Shown one piece after another: positions 25,850 through 34,370 of a DNA stretch of 64,000 bases (position 1 is the first letter of the stretch; the number at the start of each line of letters is the position of its first letter). The notes beneath the pieces are model-generated. The model did no database searches. It was not told where the DNA came from and worked only from the letters and a program-made list of their open reading frames with translations. The stretch is from Acetobacter sp. UBA5411 (GTDB taxonomy: Bacteria; Pseudomonadota; Alphaproteobacteria; Acetobacterales; Acetobacteraceae), in contig NZ_DHNR01000041.1 in the NCBI RefSeq assembly GCF_002409645.1, positions 62,495 through 126,494 on the forward strand, written 5' to 3'. The translations under genes and the position numbers were made by a program.

Positions 25850-26584
25850 TCAGGGCGCAGCCAGCGCATCGCGGAAACTGGCGATCAGACGTGCAATTTC
25901 CTGCGGGCGCGTCTTCATCACTGTGCGATTGACGACCAGACGGCTTGTAATGTGAGCGATGGTTTCCACCTCGCGCAGGCCGTTGGCCCGCAGGGTGGAG
26001 CCCGTATCGACCAGATCGACGATCACGCGGGACAGGCCGAGCATCGGGGCCAGTTCCATCGCGCCATGCAGATGCACGATGTCAGCATTGATGCCACGCG
26101 CGGCGAAATGGCGGCGGGTGATGGAGGGGTATTTCGTGGCGACGCGGATTTCCGACAGGCGTGTCTCATCTTCTTCAAGGGAATCGGAAACGGGTTGCGC
26201 CACGGAGACGCGGCAGCCACCGATCCCGAGATCCAGCGGTGCGTAGAGCTCGGGGTAGTCAAACTCCATGATGACATCAGCGCCACAGATGCCGAGATGG
26301 GCGCCGCCCTGCGCCACAAAGGTAGCTACATCGAAGGAGCGCACCCGCACGACGTCGAGGTTTGGATTGTTGGTGGAAAAGCGGAGGCGACGGCTGCTTT
26401 CATCAAGGCAGTCGGAGGACGGGATAATGCCTGCCTTTTTCAGCAGAGGCCCGGCGCTTTTCAGAATACGGCCCTTGGGGAGCGCCAGCACCAGCCTGTC
26501 ATCCGGATGATGGGTCGCGTGCGTCGTCTCGTCTCTGTTGACGGGGGCGTTCGCTGCGAGGTCCGTAGTCCGGTCGAGGTTCAT
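25850..26584 (-). CDS. hisG: ATP phosphoribosyltransferase, catalytic subunit
   Basis: The product has 244 residues and begins its domain with LVLALPKGRILKSAGPLLKK. Further landmarks are AHLGICGADVIMEF and the PRPP-binding ADIVDLVDTGSTLRANGL-like stretch (here VIVDLVDTGSTLRANGLREV). It starts histidine synthesis by joining ATP and PRPP. The length, lacking the C-terminal ACT-like regulatory domain, is that of the short form that works with HisZ, which is not in this window. The first 29 residues are an extension and a later start is possible. Confidence 0.93.
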   Translation of the reverse strand: MNLDRTTDLAANAPVNRDETTHATHHPDDRLVLALPKGRILKSAGPLLKKAGIIPSSDCLDESSRRLRFSTNNPNLDVVRVRSFDVATFVAQGGAHLGICGADVIMEFDYPELYAPLDLGIGGCRVSVAQPVSDSLEEDETRLSEIRVATKYPSITRRHFAARGINADIVHLHGAMELAPMLGLSRVIVDLVDTGSTLRANGLREVETIAHITSRLVVNRTVMKTRPQEIARLIASFRDALAAP

Positions 26585-26774
26585 GTGATGCTCCGGGTCG
26601 CCCGGCCGGATGCCGGGCTCAGGCCGCGGGGAGGCGGCTTTTGTGTAAGGTCGATGCGGCGTTTACCATAGAGTGAACACTCCGCCAAAACTGTCTGTTC
26701 CGGGAGGAATAGAGTTTTAACCCCCTCGACTGTAGGGTGCCTTCGTAGTCAAGGCCGGACGGGGTGCTGCGCGA

Positions 26775-27776
26775 ATGGCGCGTGTGAAATGTGTGATGAT
26801 GCAGCGGGACGAAACCCTCCTGCTTGAAGCGTGGTTCCGGCATTACGGATACCTGTTCGGCTTCGAAAATCTTGTTGTTCTGGATAATGGTTCCGTCGAA
26901 CCGTCTGTGCTTGCCACGCTCGACACCTATGAGAAGGCGGGTGTCCGGGTCTTCCGGGGGCTGGGCAAGGCGAAGGATTTTGAGGCGAAGGGCGAATATG
27001 CCCGACGGATCATTGAATTTTGGGATGCAACGGAAGACTACGACTTTGCAATCCCGGTTGATTGCGACGAATTTCTCTCCGTCTACACGGAAGAAGGCTT
27101 CACCTGTTCCAGAGAGGCGATTCACGCCTATCTGGATGGGTTGATCGGTGAAAAGCGTGCGCTGCAGATCCGGTTCAGTCCGGGTAACGTGCCCGGTGTT
27201 CCCGGCTGTTTCATGCCGATGGATTTTCCCAAGAAGTTCGTCGCCAGCAAAACGGTGGGCGAAGTCGATCTCGGCTACCATGCGATCACGTCGCGCGTGG
27301 AGAAAGGCTTTGTCGAGACCCGGCTGGCCTATCTGCACATGCACCACAAGCCGTTCGACATGCTGGTGGAACATGCCTCCCGCAAGTTGCGTGACCGGGT
27401 GGATGTGACGGATCTGGAGGCGCTTAGAAATTTTTCAGGGGCTGGCATGCACCTGATCGAGTATTTCTTCATGACGGAAGAAGAGTATCTCGGGCGCTTT
27501 AAAAACGGCGTCTATCTGCGTTTTCCCGGTGCCCTGAACCACTTCCGGGCGATTGGCGTGCGTTCGGAGTTTTTTGGAACGATACAACCCGCGGCACCGG
27601 CGACCCCCACCGATCTTGTCGAACTGGTGAAAGTGGAAGAGGGCAGGATTACCCAGACCAAGACATTCAAGGCCGGGAAATATCTCGAACTTTATCCCGA
27701 CGTCGCCGCCTCAGGCATGAAAGCCTTTTACCACTATCTCGCTTTTGGGATGGGAGAAAAGCGGCGTCTGGACTGA
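26775..27776 (+). CDS. Family 2-like glycosyltransferase
   Basis: The 333-residue product opens with KCVMMQRDETLLLEAWFRHY and NLVVLDNGS, then has PVDCDEFL with a DxD-type metal-binding motif, as in the Glyco_tranf_2_4 group. The later HMHHKPFDMLVEHASRKL lies where these proteins often have a second conserved region. It is probably cytosolic and acts on surface polysaccharide or glycolipid. It converges with a sulfotransferase-like gene and may share a pathway with the polysaccharide exporter at 36-38 kb; that link is inference. Confidence 0.8.
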   Translation: MARVKCVMMQRDETLLLEAWFRHYGYLFGFENLVVLDNGSVEPSVLATLDTYEKAGVRVFRGLGKAKDFEAKGEYARRIIEFWDATEDYDFAIPVDCDEFLSVYTEEGFTCSREAIHAYLDGLIGEKRALQIRFSPGNVPGVPGCFMPMDFPKKFVASKTVGEVDLGYHAITSRVEKGFVETRLAYLHMHHKPFDMLVEHASRKLRDRVDVTDLEALRNFSGAGMHLIEYFFMTEEEYLGRFKNGVYLRFPGALNHFRAIGVRSEFFGTIQPAAPATPTDLVELVKVEEGRITQTKTFKAGKYLELYPDVAASGMKAFYHYLAFGMGEKRRLD

Positions 27777-27797
27777 GGGGGGGCGACTGCATTCTGT

Positions 27798-28664
27798 TCA
27801 GGTGTTTGCGCTCTGGGCGATGCTGATTTCAGGGCTGCGCATATCGAAGACGACCCGCGCATGATCCATGATGGCAAGTCCTACCGGGTCATAAGGATCG
27901 CTCGTCAGCATTGAGAAGGCTTTGTGGATTGAACTGGCCAGAGCCTCAATCCAGTCATCCGGCTCCGTCTGCCCGACATTTTGATTTCTGAGATTTCGTT
28001 CGAGAAACTGATCCACTTCCGCCGCTTCAGCACCGTCGAGCGGAAAGGATATGCCGAGATCCCGGTTGATTCCGTCAACAACGGTTCGCCAGTCATGCAG
28101 CAGGGCGTCGTACTGAACGAAAGCTCGTCGGGCGCTGCGTGTATCCCGTTCTGATTCGATGTGATTGCGGATGTAATAGAGAAGTCCCTGCTCCTTGGAG
28201 GAGCCATCCCGTGCCGCCAGCGAGGCGGCAACCTCACGCGGCGCACGGTCGATGAAGCAGAACAGCGGCACGACGCCCGCCGCCTGAAAAACGTCCGCCC
28301 AGAGGGGAAGAAGGCGACAGATCCGGGGTTCTTTCAGAATACAGAGACCTGATGCACTCTCGTAATCATTGAGGAACATCTCCGTCAGTCTTGTCGCGTA
28401 ATGGGCGGCAGCTTCGGAATGGAACCAGTCGCGGGGAAATTCACGCCAGTCGGACCATGAGCTTCCCGTGGAGGCGAGAATTTCGTCGTGCAGTTCTGCT
28501 ATGTCCTGTGGTTCAAAATACCCCTTCGGGTTGGCCCAGTTCGCCTGCATCAGGTTTTGAGGCAGGCCGGCTCCGAGCAACGAAAGAGTTCCGCTGAGAG
28601 CAGAAGTGCCGCTTCGCGCGCCAAGGACCACAATCACCCGCTTTTCCTGATTGGAACCCTGCAT
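27798..28664 (-). CDS. Sulfotransferase family protein
   Basis: The 288-residue product starts VIVVLGARSGTSALSGTLSL, the PAPS 5'-phosphosulfate loop of sulfotransferases. ILKEPRICRLLPLW, FCFIDRAPREVAASL (3'-phosphate binding) and FVQYDALLHDW follow in family order. It may sulfate a carbohydrate or lipid. It lies back to back with the glycosyltransferase gene, with only 21 bases between their ends. The acceptor is unknown. Confidence 0.82.
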   Translation of the reverse strand: MQGSNQEKRVIVVLGARSGTSALSGTLSLLGAGLPQNLMQANWANPKGYFEPQDIAELHDEILASTGSSWSDWREFPRDWFHSEAAAHYATRLTEMFLNDYESASGLCILKEPRICRLLPLWADVFQAAGVVPLFCFIDRAPREVAASLAARDGSSKEQGLLYYIRNHIESERDTRSARRAFVQYDALLHDWRTVVDGINRDLGISFPLDGAEAAEVDQFLERNLRNQNVGQTEPDDWIEALASSIHKAFSMLTSDPYDPVGLAIMDHARVVFDMRSPEISIAQSANT

Positions 28665-28871
28665 GAGAAATGCGCCTCATTTGAAATAACGATGGTCAGT
28701 CAGAAGAGTTAGGGTGCGATATCTCCCGTGCGTGTTACTGCTTTATGACAGGAGTTCTTTAGCCGAGTAGTGGTGCACGCAGAAGCGCGCGGCCATTCGA
28801 TCGCATACTGGAGCGCGGTCATAACGGAGCGGACTCTTGACCGGGCATGACAAAAGCGCAAGGTGCAGGAC

Positions 28872-29597
28872 ATGACACTCCCACATTCTGACGGATCTTC
28901 CATGGAAATGGCTGCGACGGCTATCAGCAAGGCTCTGGATGAGGTGCGGGGGCAGATCGCAAAAGCTGTGGAAATGGCTGGACGACCGTCTGATGCTGTC
29001 ACGCTGGTCGCGGTCTCCAAGTTCCATCCGGCCTCTGCGGTGGAAGCCGCTCTTCGGGCAGGGCAGAGAGTGTTCGGGGAAAACCGGGTGCAGGAAGCCG
29101 CAGAGAAATTTCCTTCGCTGCGTGAACAGTATCCTGATCTTCGGCTGCATCTCATCGGTGGTCTTCAGACCAACAAGGCACGGGAAGCCGTGCGGATTGC
29201 GGATGTGATCGAAAGTCTGGACCGGCCTTCTCTGTCGGATGCGCTGGCGAAAGCGGCGGATCAGGAAGGGCGCATGCCGGACCTGCTGGTCGAGGTGAAC
29301 ACGGGTGATGAGCCGCAGAAATTCGGTGTGCCACGTGAAAACGCCGATGAATTTATCCGCCAGAGCCGCGAGCGGTTTGGAGACAAACTGCGCGGACTGA
29401 TGTGTATTCCGCCAGCGGGGGAGGACCCTGTTCCGCATTTTCGTTTTCTGCGTTCACTGGCGGATCAGCACGGTCTGCCGGTGCGTTCGATGGGCATGTC
29501 GGCAGACTATCCGCAGGCAATTGCGGAGGGCGCGACGCTGGTGCGTGTTGGGACAGCCATCTTTGGCGCAAGGCCCACAGGGCTTGCCGGAGACTGA
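28872..29597 (+). CDS. YggS/PLPBP-family pyridoxal phosphate homeostasis protein
   Basis: The 241-residue product has the family's VTLVAVSKFHPASAVEAAL, where the lysine binds PLP, GENRVQEAAEKF, LHLIGGLQTNKAREAV and SMGMSADYPQAIAEGATLVRVGTAIFG-like C-terminal landmarks. It is a one-domain TIM-barrel protein that buffers PLP and affects amino acid pools; no enzyme activity is established for it. The ATG at 28872 is favoured with AAGG upstream; a GTG at 28863 and an ATG at 28902 are alternatives. Confidence 0.93.
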   Translation: MTLPHSDGSSMEMAATAISKALDEVRGQIAKAVEMAGRPSDAVTLVAVSKFHPASAVEAALRAGQRVFGENRVQEAAEKFPSLREQYPDLRLHLIGGLQTNKAREAVRIADVIESLDRPSLSDALAKAADQEGRMPDLLVEVNTGDEPQKFGVPRENADEFIRQSRERFGDKLRGLMCIPPAGEDPVPHFRFLRSLADQHGLPVRSMGMSADYPQAIAEGATLVRVGTAIFGARPTGLAGD

Positions 29598-29629
29598 CCT
29601 GAGCCGGTAAGTCTCCGGCAACGATTTTT
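29586..29629 (+). terminator. Intrinsic terminator at the end of the yggS-like gene
   Basis: Perfect 10-bp arms GCCGGAGACT and AGTCTCCGGC overlap the stop codon and are followed by AACGATTTTT. Confidence 0.7.
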
Positions 29630-29696
29630 CCGAGGACGCGGATTTCTCAGTGTGAAAGTCCGCGTAAGGCCCGCGTAAGGGAGTGCAACGCGAAGA

Positions 29697-31688
29697 ATGA
29701 CCGGACACGAGACATCGGCTGGCAGCAACGGCGCACCGCCTGCTGCTGCGGACAAAGGCGCGGGGGCTGCGGCCCATCAGAGCCCGAAAGTGACGGAATT
29801 CGGTGCGGATCAGCCTCAGCATGAGGCCCCGCCCGTTGGTTTCGCAGCACTCCTCGGTGTGCTTGGTGTTGTGTATGGCGATATCGGCACCAGCCCGCTC
29901 TACGCACTGCGCTCCACCATTGAAGTCGTGTCCGGCCACCATCCAGTGCAGAACACAGAGGTTCTGGGCATTGAAAGCCTGATCTTCTGGACACTCATCA
30001 TCGTCGTGACCGTCAAATACGTTCTCCTCGTGATGCGGGCTGATCATAATGGGGAAGGCGGTATTCTCGCGCTGACCTCTCTCGCCCAGCGTGTCACGGC
30101 TGATGGCCGCATGCGGATGATCCTTGGCTTGATCGGCATTGTCGGAGCCTGCCTGTTTTTTGGCGACGGTATCATCACGCCCGCCATTTCGGTCCTTTCG
30201 GCGATTGAAGGTGTGGAGGTGAGCTTCCCTGCGGCGCAGGAATTCATCATCCCCATGGCCATTGCAGTGATCATCGGCCTGTTCAGCGTCCAGTGGGTCG
30301 GCACAGGTAAGGTCGGAGCGATCTTCGGGCCGGTCATGCTTTTGTGGTTCGGGTCTCTAGGCATGATGGGTCTCTTCGAGATCCTGCATCATCCTGCAGT
30401 GCTGTTCGCCATTTCACCGTTCTACGCCCTTCAGTTCATTATCCATCATGGCACCCTGTCTTTCATGGCGCTTGGCTCCGTTGTGCTCTGCGTGACGGGT
30501 GCTGAGGCTCTGTATGCCGATATGGGCCATTTTGGCCGTCAGCCGATCCGTTATGCGTGGCTGTTCTTTGTCCTGCCTATGCTGGTGCTGAACTATTTCG
30601 GGCAGGGCGCGCTGGTGATGGCGGACCCAAGTGCACTGGCGAATCCGTTCTTCATGCTGGCCCCGCATTCCATGCAGGTTCCGCTGGTGATCCTCTCCAC
30701 CTTCGCCACGGTCATCGCAAGTCAGGCCGGTATTTCTGGCGGGTTCCAGGTGTGCAGACAGCTCATTCAGCTTGGCTATCTGCCGCGGATGCGCATTGTG
30801 CATACGAACGCCGAGGAAGAGGGACAGATCTATCTTCCCGACTTCAACCGCTTCCTGATGGTTGGCGCGATCCTGCTGGTCGTGGCGTTCCGCAGTTCGG
30901 ATGCGCTGGCAGCTGCCTACGGCATCGCGGTCACTGGGACGTTCATCTGCACGACGATTCTGTGCTTCATCGTGTTCCGCAAGCATTTCCACTGGTCGGC
31001 GCAGGCGGTCTACTGCACGTTCATCCCGTTCCTTCTCATTGATATGACGTTCTTTTCGGCCAATGCGCTGAAAATTCCGGACGGCGGCTGGGTGCCGCTG
31101 ATGCTGGGTTGCGTCCTCACCCTGATGATGACGACGTGGAAACGCGGTCGCAGCCTCATCATTGCGCGACAGGGGCAGGACAGTCTGCCGATGGGTTCGT
31201 TCATTGCCCGTTTGCCGCAGTCCCGCACGATACGTGTGCCGGGTATGGCCGTGTTTTTGACAGCCACGCCTGATTTCGTGCCGCCGTGTCTGCTGCATAA
31301 CCTCAAGCACAACAAGGTCCTGCACGATCATGTGCTGTTCGTGACCATCCAGAACCTCGATCAGCCGGAAGCCGATCGCGGTCACCGTGTGATGGTTGAG
31401 GAACTGGCGCACGACATTTACCGGGTGATTCTGCGCTATGGTTTTATGGAAACGCCGAATATCCCGCGTGCGCTGGAAGAGCTTAAGGCCAACGGCATCG
31501 ATTTCGATCCGTCTCTCGCTTCCTACTTCATCTCGCGTGAGTTGATCGCCCGCTCTTCGGTGCCAAAAATGGCGCGCTGGCGGATGGCCGTGTTCATGTT
31601 CATGGCGCGTAACGCCACACCGGCGACCGAATTCTTCCGGATTCCGATGGATCGTGTGGTGGAACTGGGCGTGAAAGTCGCTATCTGA
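29697..31688 (+). CDS. kup: Kup-type low-affinity potassium uptake protein
   Basis: The 663-residue product has about 12 transmembrane helices in its first 460 residues and a cytosolic C-terminal domain. The signature GVLGVVYGDIGTSPLYALRS at the first helix is diagnostic of the KUP/HAK/KT family, and GGEGGILAL-type NGEGGILALTSLAQR follows. It imports K+ with protons. The first 50 residues are hydrophilic and unusual in length but open with a proper ATG. Two 9-base repeats (CGCGTAAGG at 29661 and 29672) lie just upstream. Confidence 0.96.
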   Translation: MTGHETSAGSNGAPPAAADKGAGAAAHQSPKVTEFGADQPQHEAPPVGFAALLGVLGVVYGDIGTSPLYALRSTIEVVSGHHPVQNTEVLGIESLIFWTLIIVVTVKYVLLVMRADHNGEGGILALTSLAQRVTADGRMRMILGLIGIVGACLFFGDGIITPAISVLSAIEGVEVSFPAAQEFIIPMAIAVIIGLFSVQWVGTGKVGAIFGPVMLLWFGSLGMMGLFEILHHPAVLFAISPFYALQFIIHHGTLSFMALGSVVLCVTGAEALYADMGHFGRQPIRYAWLFFVLPMLVLNYFGQGALVMADPSALANPFFMLAPHSMQVPLVILSTFATVIASQAGISGGFQVCRQLIQLGYLPRMRIVHTNAEEEGQIYLPDFNRFLMVGAILLVVAFRSSDALAAAYGIAVTGTFICTTILCFIVFRKHFHWSAQAVYCTFIPFLLIDMTFFSANALKIPDGGWVPLMLGCVLTLMMTTWKRGRSLIIARQGQDSLPMGSFIARLPQSRTIRVPGMAVFLTATPDFVPPCLLHNLKHNKVLHDHVLFVTIQNLDQPEADRGHRVMVEELAHDIYRVILRYGFMETPNIPRALEELKANGIDFDPSLASYFISRELIARSSVPKMARWRMAVFMFMARNATPATEFFRIPMDRVVELGVKVAI

Positions 31689-31694
31689 GGCTTT

Positions 31695-32891
31695 GTGATA
31701 ACCTCATCTTCTCTCATGCAAGGAGGCTCGTCAGCAGATGGCGGGCCTCTTGCGCTTTATATCCACTGGCCATTCTGTCTGGCGAAATGCCCTTACTGTG
31801 ACTTCAACAGCCATGTGCGCGAGCGTATCCCGTCAGAACGCTTTATCGCGGCTTTGCGGAAGGAACTGGTGCATGAAGCGGCTCGTCTGGGTCGGCGGTC
31901 GCTGACATCAATCTTCTTCGGGGGCGGGACGCCTTCCCTGATGCCGCCAGAAGGTGTGGCGGCGCTGATTAAGGATGCCCGTACGCTCTTTGATGCGGAT
32001 CCGAATATCGAGATCACGCTGGAAGCCAATCCAACGAGTGTGGAAGCGGCCCGCTTGCAGGGATTTCGTGACGCGGGCGTGAACCGGGTCTCGCTGGGCG
32101 TGCAGTCTCTGCGTGATGATGCGCTGAAGATGCTGGGACGCGAGCATTCCGCGGGGCAGGCAGTGCGAGCGCTGGAAATGGCGCGAACGATTTTCCCGCG
32201 GGTTACGTTTGACCTCATCTACGCGCGTCCGGGCCAGTCGCGGGAAGACTGGCGTGCTGAACTGGCTCAGGCACTTGATCTCGTCGCCGATCATGTCTCG
32301 CTGTACCAGTTGACCATTGAGGACGGCACAAAGTTTGAAGGGCTGTTTCGTCAGGGCAAACTTGTTCTGCCTGACGAGGATCTGGCGGCGGCGCTTTATG
32401 ACGACACGACAGAGGTGGCGGCACGGCACGGTCTGTCGGCTTACGAGGTTTCCAATTACGCCGTGCCGGGCGCGGAGAGTCGTCATAATCTGACCTACTG
32501 GCGCTACGGGGATTACCTCGGCATCGGGGCAGGGGCGCACGGGCGTTTGACACTCGACGGACAATTGCTGGCAACGCGGCGTCATCGTGCGCCGGAGATA
32601 TGGGCTGAAAAGGTCGAGCAGACCGGCACCGGTGAGACCAGCGCTGATCCTCTGGACAGACTGGATCGCTCCCGCGAGATGCTGCTCATGGGACTACGGC
32701 TGGCGGAGGGTGTCTCCAGCGCCGCTTTTGAAGCGCGCACAGGTTGCGTCTTCGCCGATGCTCTTGATGACAACGTGCTGCAACTGTGTCTGGAGGAAGG
32801 GTATCTGAGACAGCTTACGGGCGGCGGATTGGTGGCGACGCCATCAGGCCGCGTAAGACTGGAAGCGATTCTGCCACGGCTTGTGCTGTAA
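31695..32891 (+). CDS. hemW: HemW-like radical SAM heme chaperone
   Basis: The 398-residue product has the radical SAM cluster motif Cys28-x3-Cys32-x2-Cys35 in PFCLAKCPYCDFNSH, then SIFFGGGTPSLM, NPTSVEAARLQGFRDAGVNRVSLGVQS and YQLTIEDGTKF, all typical of HemW. HemW was once called an oxygen-independent coproporphyrinogen oxidase but lacks that activity and binds heme for transfer. The GTG at 31695 is chosen since GAGG lies a few bases upstream; it follows kup by 6 bases. An ATG at 31716 lacks a ribosome binding site. Confidence 0.93.
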   Translation: MITSSSLMQGGSSADGGPLALYIHWPFCLAKCPYCDFNSHVRERIPSERFIAALRKELVHEAARLGRRSLTSIFFGGGTPSLMPPEGVAALIKDARTLFDADPNIEITLEANPTSVEAARLQGFRDAGVNRVSLGVQSLRDDALKMLGREHSAGQAVRALEMARTIFPRVTFDLIYARPGQSREDWRAELAQALDLVADHVSLYQLTIEDGTKFEGLFRQGKLVLPDEDLAAALYDDTTEVAARHGLSAYEVSNYAVPGAESRHNLTYWRYGDYLGIGAGAHGRLTLDGQLLATRRHRAPEIWAEKVEQTGTGETSADPLDRLDRSREMLLMGLRLAEGVSSAAFEARTGCVFADALDDNVLQLCLEEGYLRQLTGGGLVATPSGRVRLEAILPRLVL

Positions 32892-33218
32892 TGGATTGAC
32901 CGGCCGGCGAATGATCTGTCTGTTTTTTGCCAGAATGCGAAAGTAGAGGCGTTACAGGGCGGAAACGCCCGGTCAGTTGATTTCAGGTGGAGGGCAAGTC
33001 TGCGCTAGGCTGACTTAGGCTCGCTCTATGGTCGGTGATAGAAATGGACTATGTATTGAGACGTTAACAATCGTCTGAAAAATGCGGTAACGCTGTTTTC
33101 CCGGACGTGATTTCGTGGAAAATAGCTTGTTCTGCTGTTGTGGCAGAGTGTCTGTCTGACCAATGATAACCTGGGTATTGCACTGCCCCTGAGGTGCCCA
33201 CGGAGGAGCAAGATCCTG
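32892..33218. other. Intergenic region after hemW
   Basis: The gap of about 327 bases contains a GGGCG-GAAA-CGCCC hairpin (32958-32971) with a GNRA-like loop and no T tail, possibly a weak terminator. The rest, from about 33000, is more AT-rich and should carry the promoter of the next gene. I see no conserved RNA element. Confidence 0.35.
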
Positions 33219-33755
33219 TTGAATAAGGATGTGCCTGAAGATCGGGCAGAACAGCACCCTTCCGGGGAGGAACCCTCTGCCGGACGAAAAGCCTCAGCGA
33301 CCCCCGAGGAAATTCTGAGCGGAAACTTCGCCCTGCCGCAGATCGAGGCGAAGGTGGAAGCATGGCTTGTCGAAGTGGCTGGGGGCGAGAAGTGGCTCAC
33401 AACGGATTACCCCGAGCGTTATCTCAATCTTGGCTATACAATCACGCCTCTCGTGCAGGAAGGAGAGGTGCCGCGTGTGGCCATGCAGGCAGTGGCCGAG
33501 GTGAGGCGCAGCATGCTGGCGCGGCACTCGGCCGATCTCACCCTTCTGGCCACCATTGTCGAACGGTTGAAGGAGATCGTGCGGCAAGGCTACGAGTATG
33601 ACGACGCCAAGATTCGTGGCGATCTGGTGAAATGGGGGCTGATTGAACCCCGCAGCCGCACGGGACCACTGATCGACACGCCGGAAGGAGCACGTCTGAG
33701 CAGCGTTCTGGAGCTACAGTGGTTTCTCAGAAAGGTGCAGTGGGAAGCGGGCTGA
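33219..33755 (+). CDS. Hypothetical soluble protein
   Basis: The product has about 178 residues if read from a TTG at 33219, 11 bases after GGAGGA. No ATG is available near the front; a TTG at 33138 and a GTG at 33231 are alternatives. The protein is charged and predicted soluble, with an acidic N-terminal tail and a mostly helical body (IEAKVEAWLVEVAGGEKWL, then LTLLATIVERLKEIVRQGYE). No motif is recognised. Good codon use and lack of a competing frame make it a likely real gene. The gene lies alone between hemW and a convergent peroxiredoxin gene. Confidence 0.65.
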   Translation: MNKDVPEDRAEQHPSGEEPSAGRKASATPEEILSGNFALPQIEAKVEAWLVEVAGGEKWLTTDYPERYLNLGYTITPLVQEGEVPRVAMQAVAEVRRSMLARHSADLTLLATIVERLKEIVRQGYEYDDAKIRGDLVKWGLIEPRSRTGPLIDTPEGARLSSVLELQWFLRKVQWEAG

Positions 33756-33776
33756 TTATCGCTTCCTGAAGAGACT

Positions 33777-34325
33777 TCAGTGCCGGGATGAGTCCGTTTT
33801 CCATTTCTGGAGAGCGGCAAGAGCGCGGGTTACATGCTCATCCGGCGAGCGGTTTTCATAGCTCAGGAGAATCTTCCCATCGGGCGCGATGACGTAGGAC
33901 ACACGTGCTGCATGCGTGTCATGGGACTGTCTGGCGTCATACAGCGCTGATACGGAACCACTCTCGTCGGCGGCGACAGCGAACCGATTGCGACATTCGC
34001 TGACCGAGAATTTTTTCAGCGTATCGAGTTGGTCCATCGAGATGCCGATGACGGTTGCGTTCAGGGCCTGAAACTGGTCCATCGCCTCGGCAAAATCATG
34101 CGCTTCTATCGTGCAGCCGGGTGTGAAGGCGGCAGGATAGAAATACAGAACGACCGGGCCTTTCTTCAGGGCCTTCGCCAGCGAAAAACTGAATTCATGG
34201 CCAGCCAGACTCGCCGGAAGCGTAAAAGCGGGAGCCTTATCACCCGTCGGCAGAGCGGCGTTCGCCTGTAGCGAGAGCATCAGACCAGCCGTCAGGATCA
34301 GGCCGAAAAGCTTGTGTTTGGCCAT
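33777..34325 (-). CDS. Exported peroxiredoxin, BCP/PrxQ type
   Basis: The 182-residue product has a Sec signal (LFGLILTAGLMLSLQANA) and a thioredoxin-fold domain with the peroxidatic Cys71 in AAFTPGCTIEA, the BCP/PrxQ signature. A second cysteine occurs in VSECRNRF. It would reduce hydroperoxides in the periplasm, whereas most BCP proteins are cytosolic. The C-terminal VSYVIAPDGKILLSYENRSP is typical. A matching periplasmic reductant is not encoded beside it. Confidence 0.88.
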   Translation of the reverse strand: MAKHKLFGLILTAGLMLSLQANAALPTGDKAPAFTLPASLAGHEFSFSLAKALKKGPVVLYFYPAAFTPGCTIEAHDFAEAMDQFQALNATVIGISMDQLDTLKKFSVSECRNRFAVAADESGSVSALYDARQSHDTHAARVSYVIAPDGKILLSYENRSPDEHVTRALAALQKWKTDSSRH

Positions 34326-34370
34326 GATAATCGTTCCTTGCCGGTGAATAAAGCTGATAGCGAAGTTTGG

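Noticed and set aside
30414..31412. Long open frame antisense to kup (332 codons)
   Set aside because: Lies fully within kup, and its translation lacks any motif.
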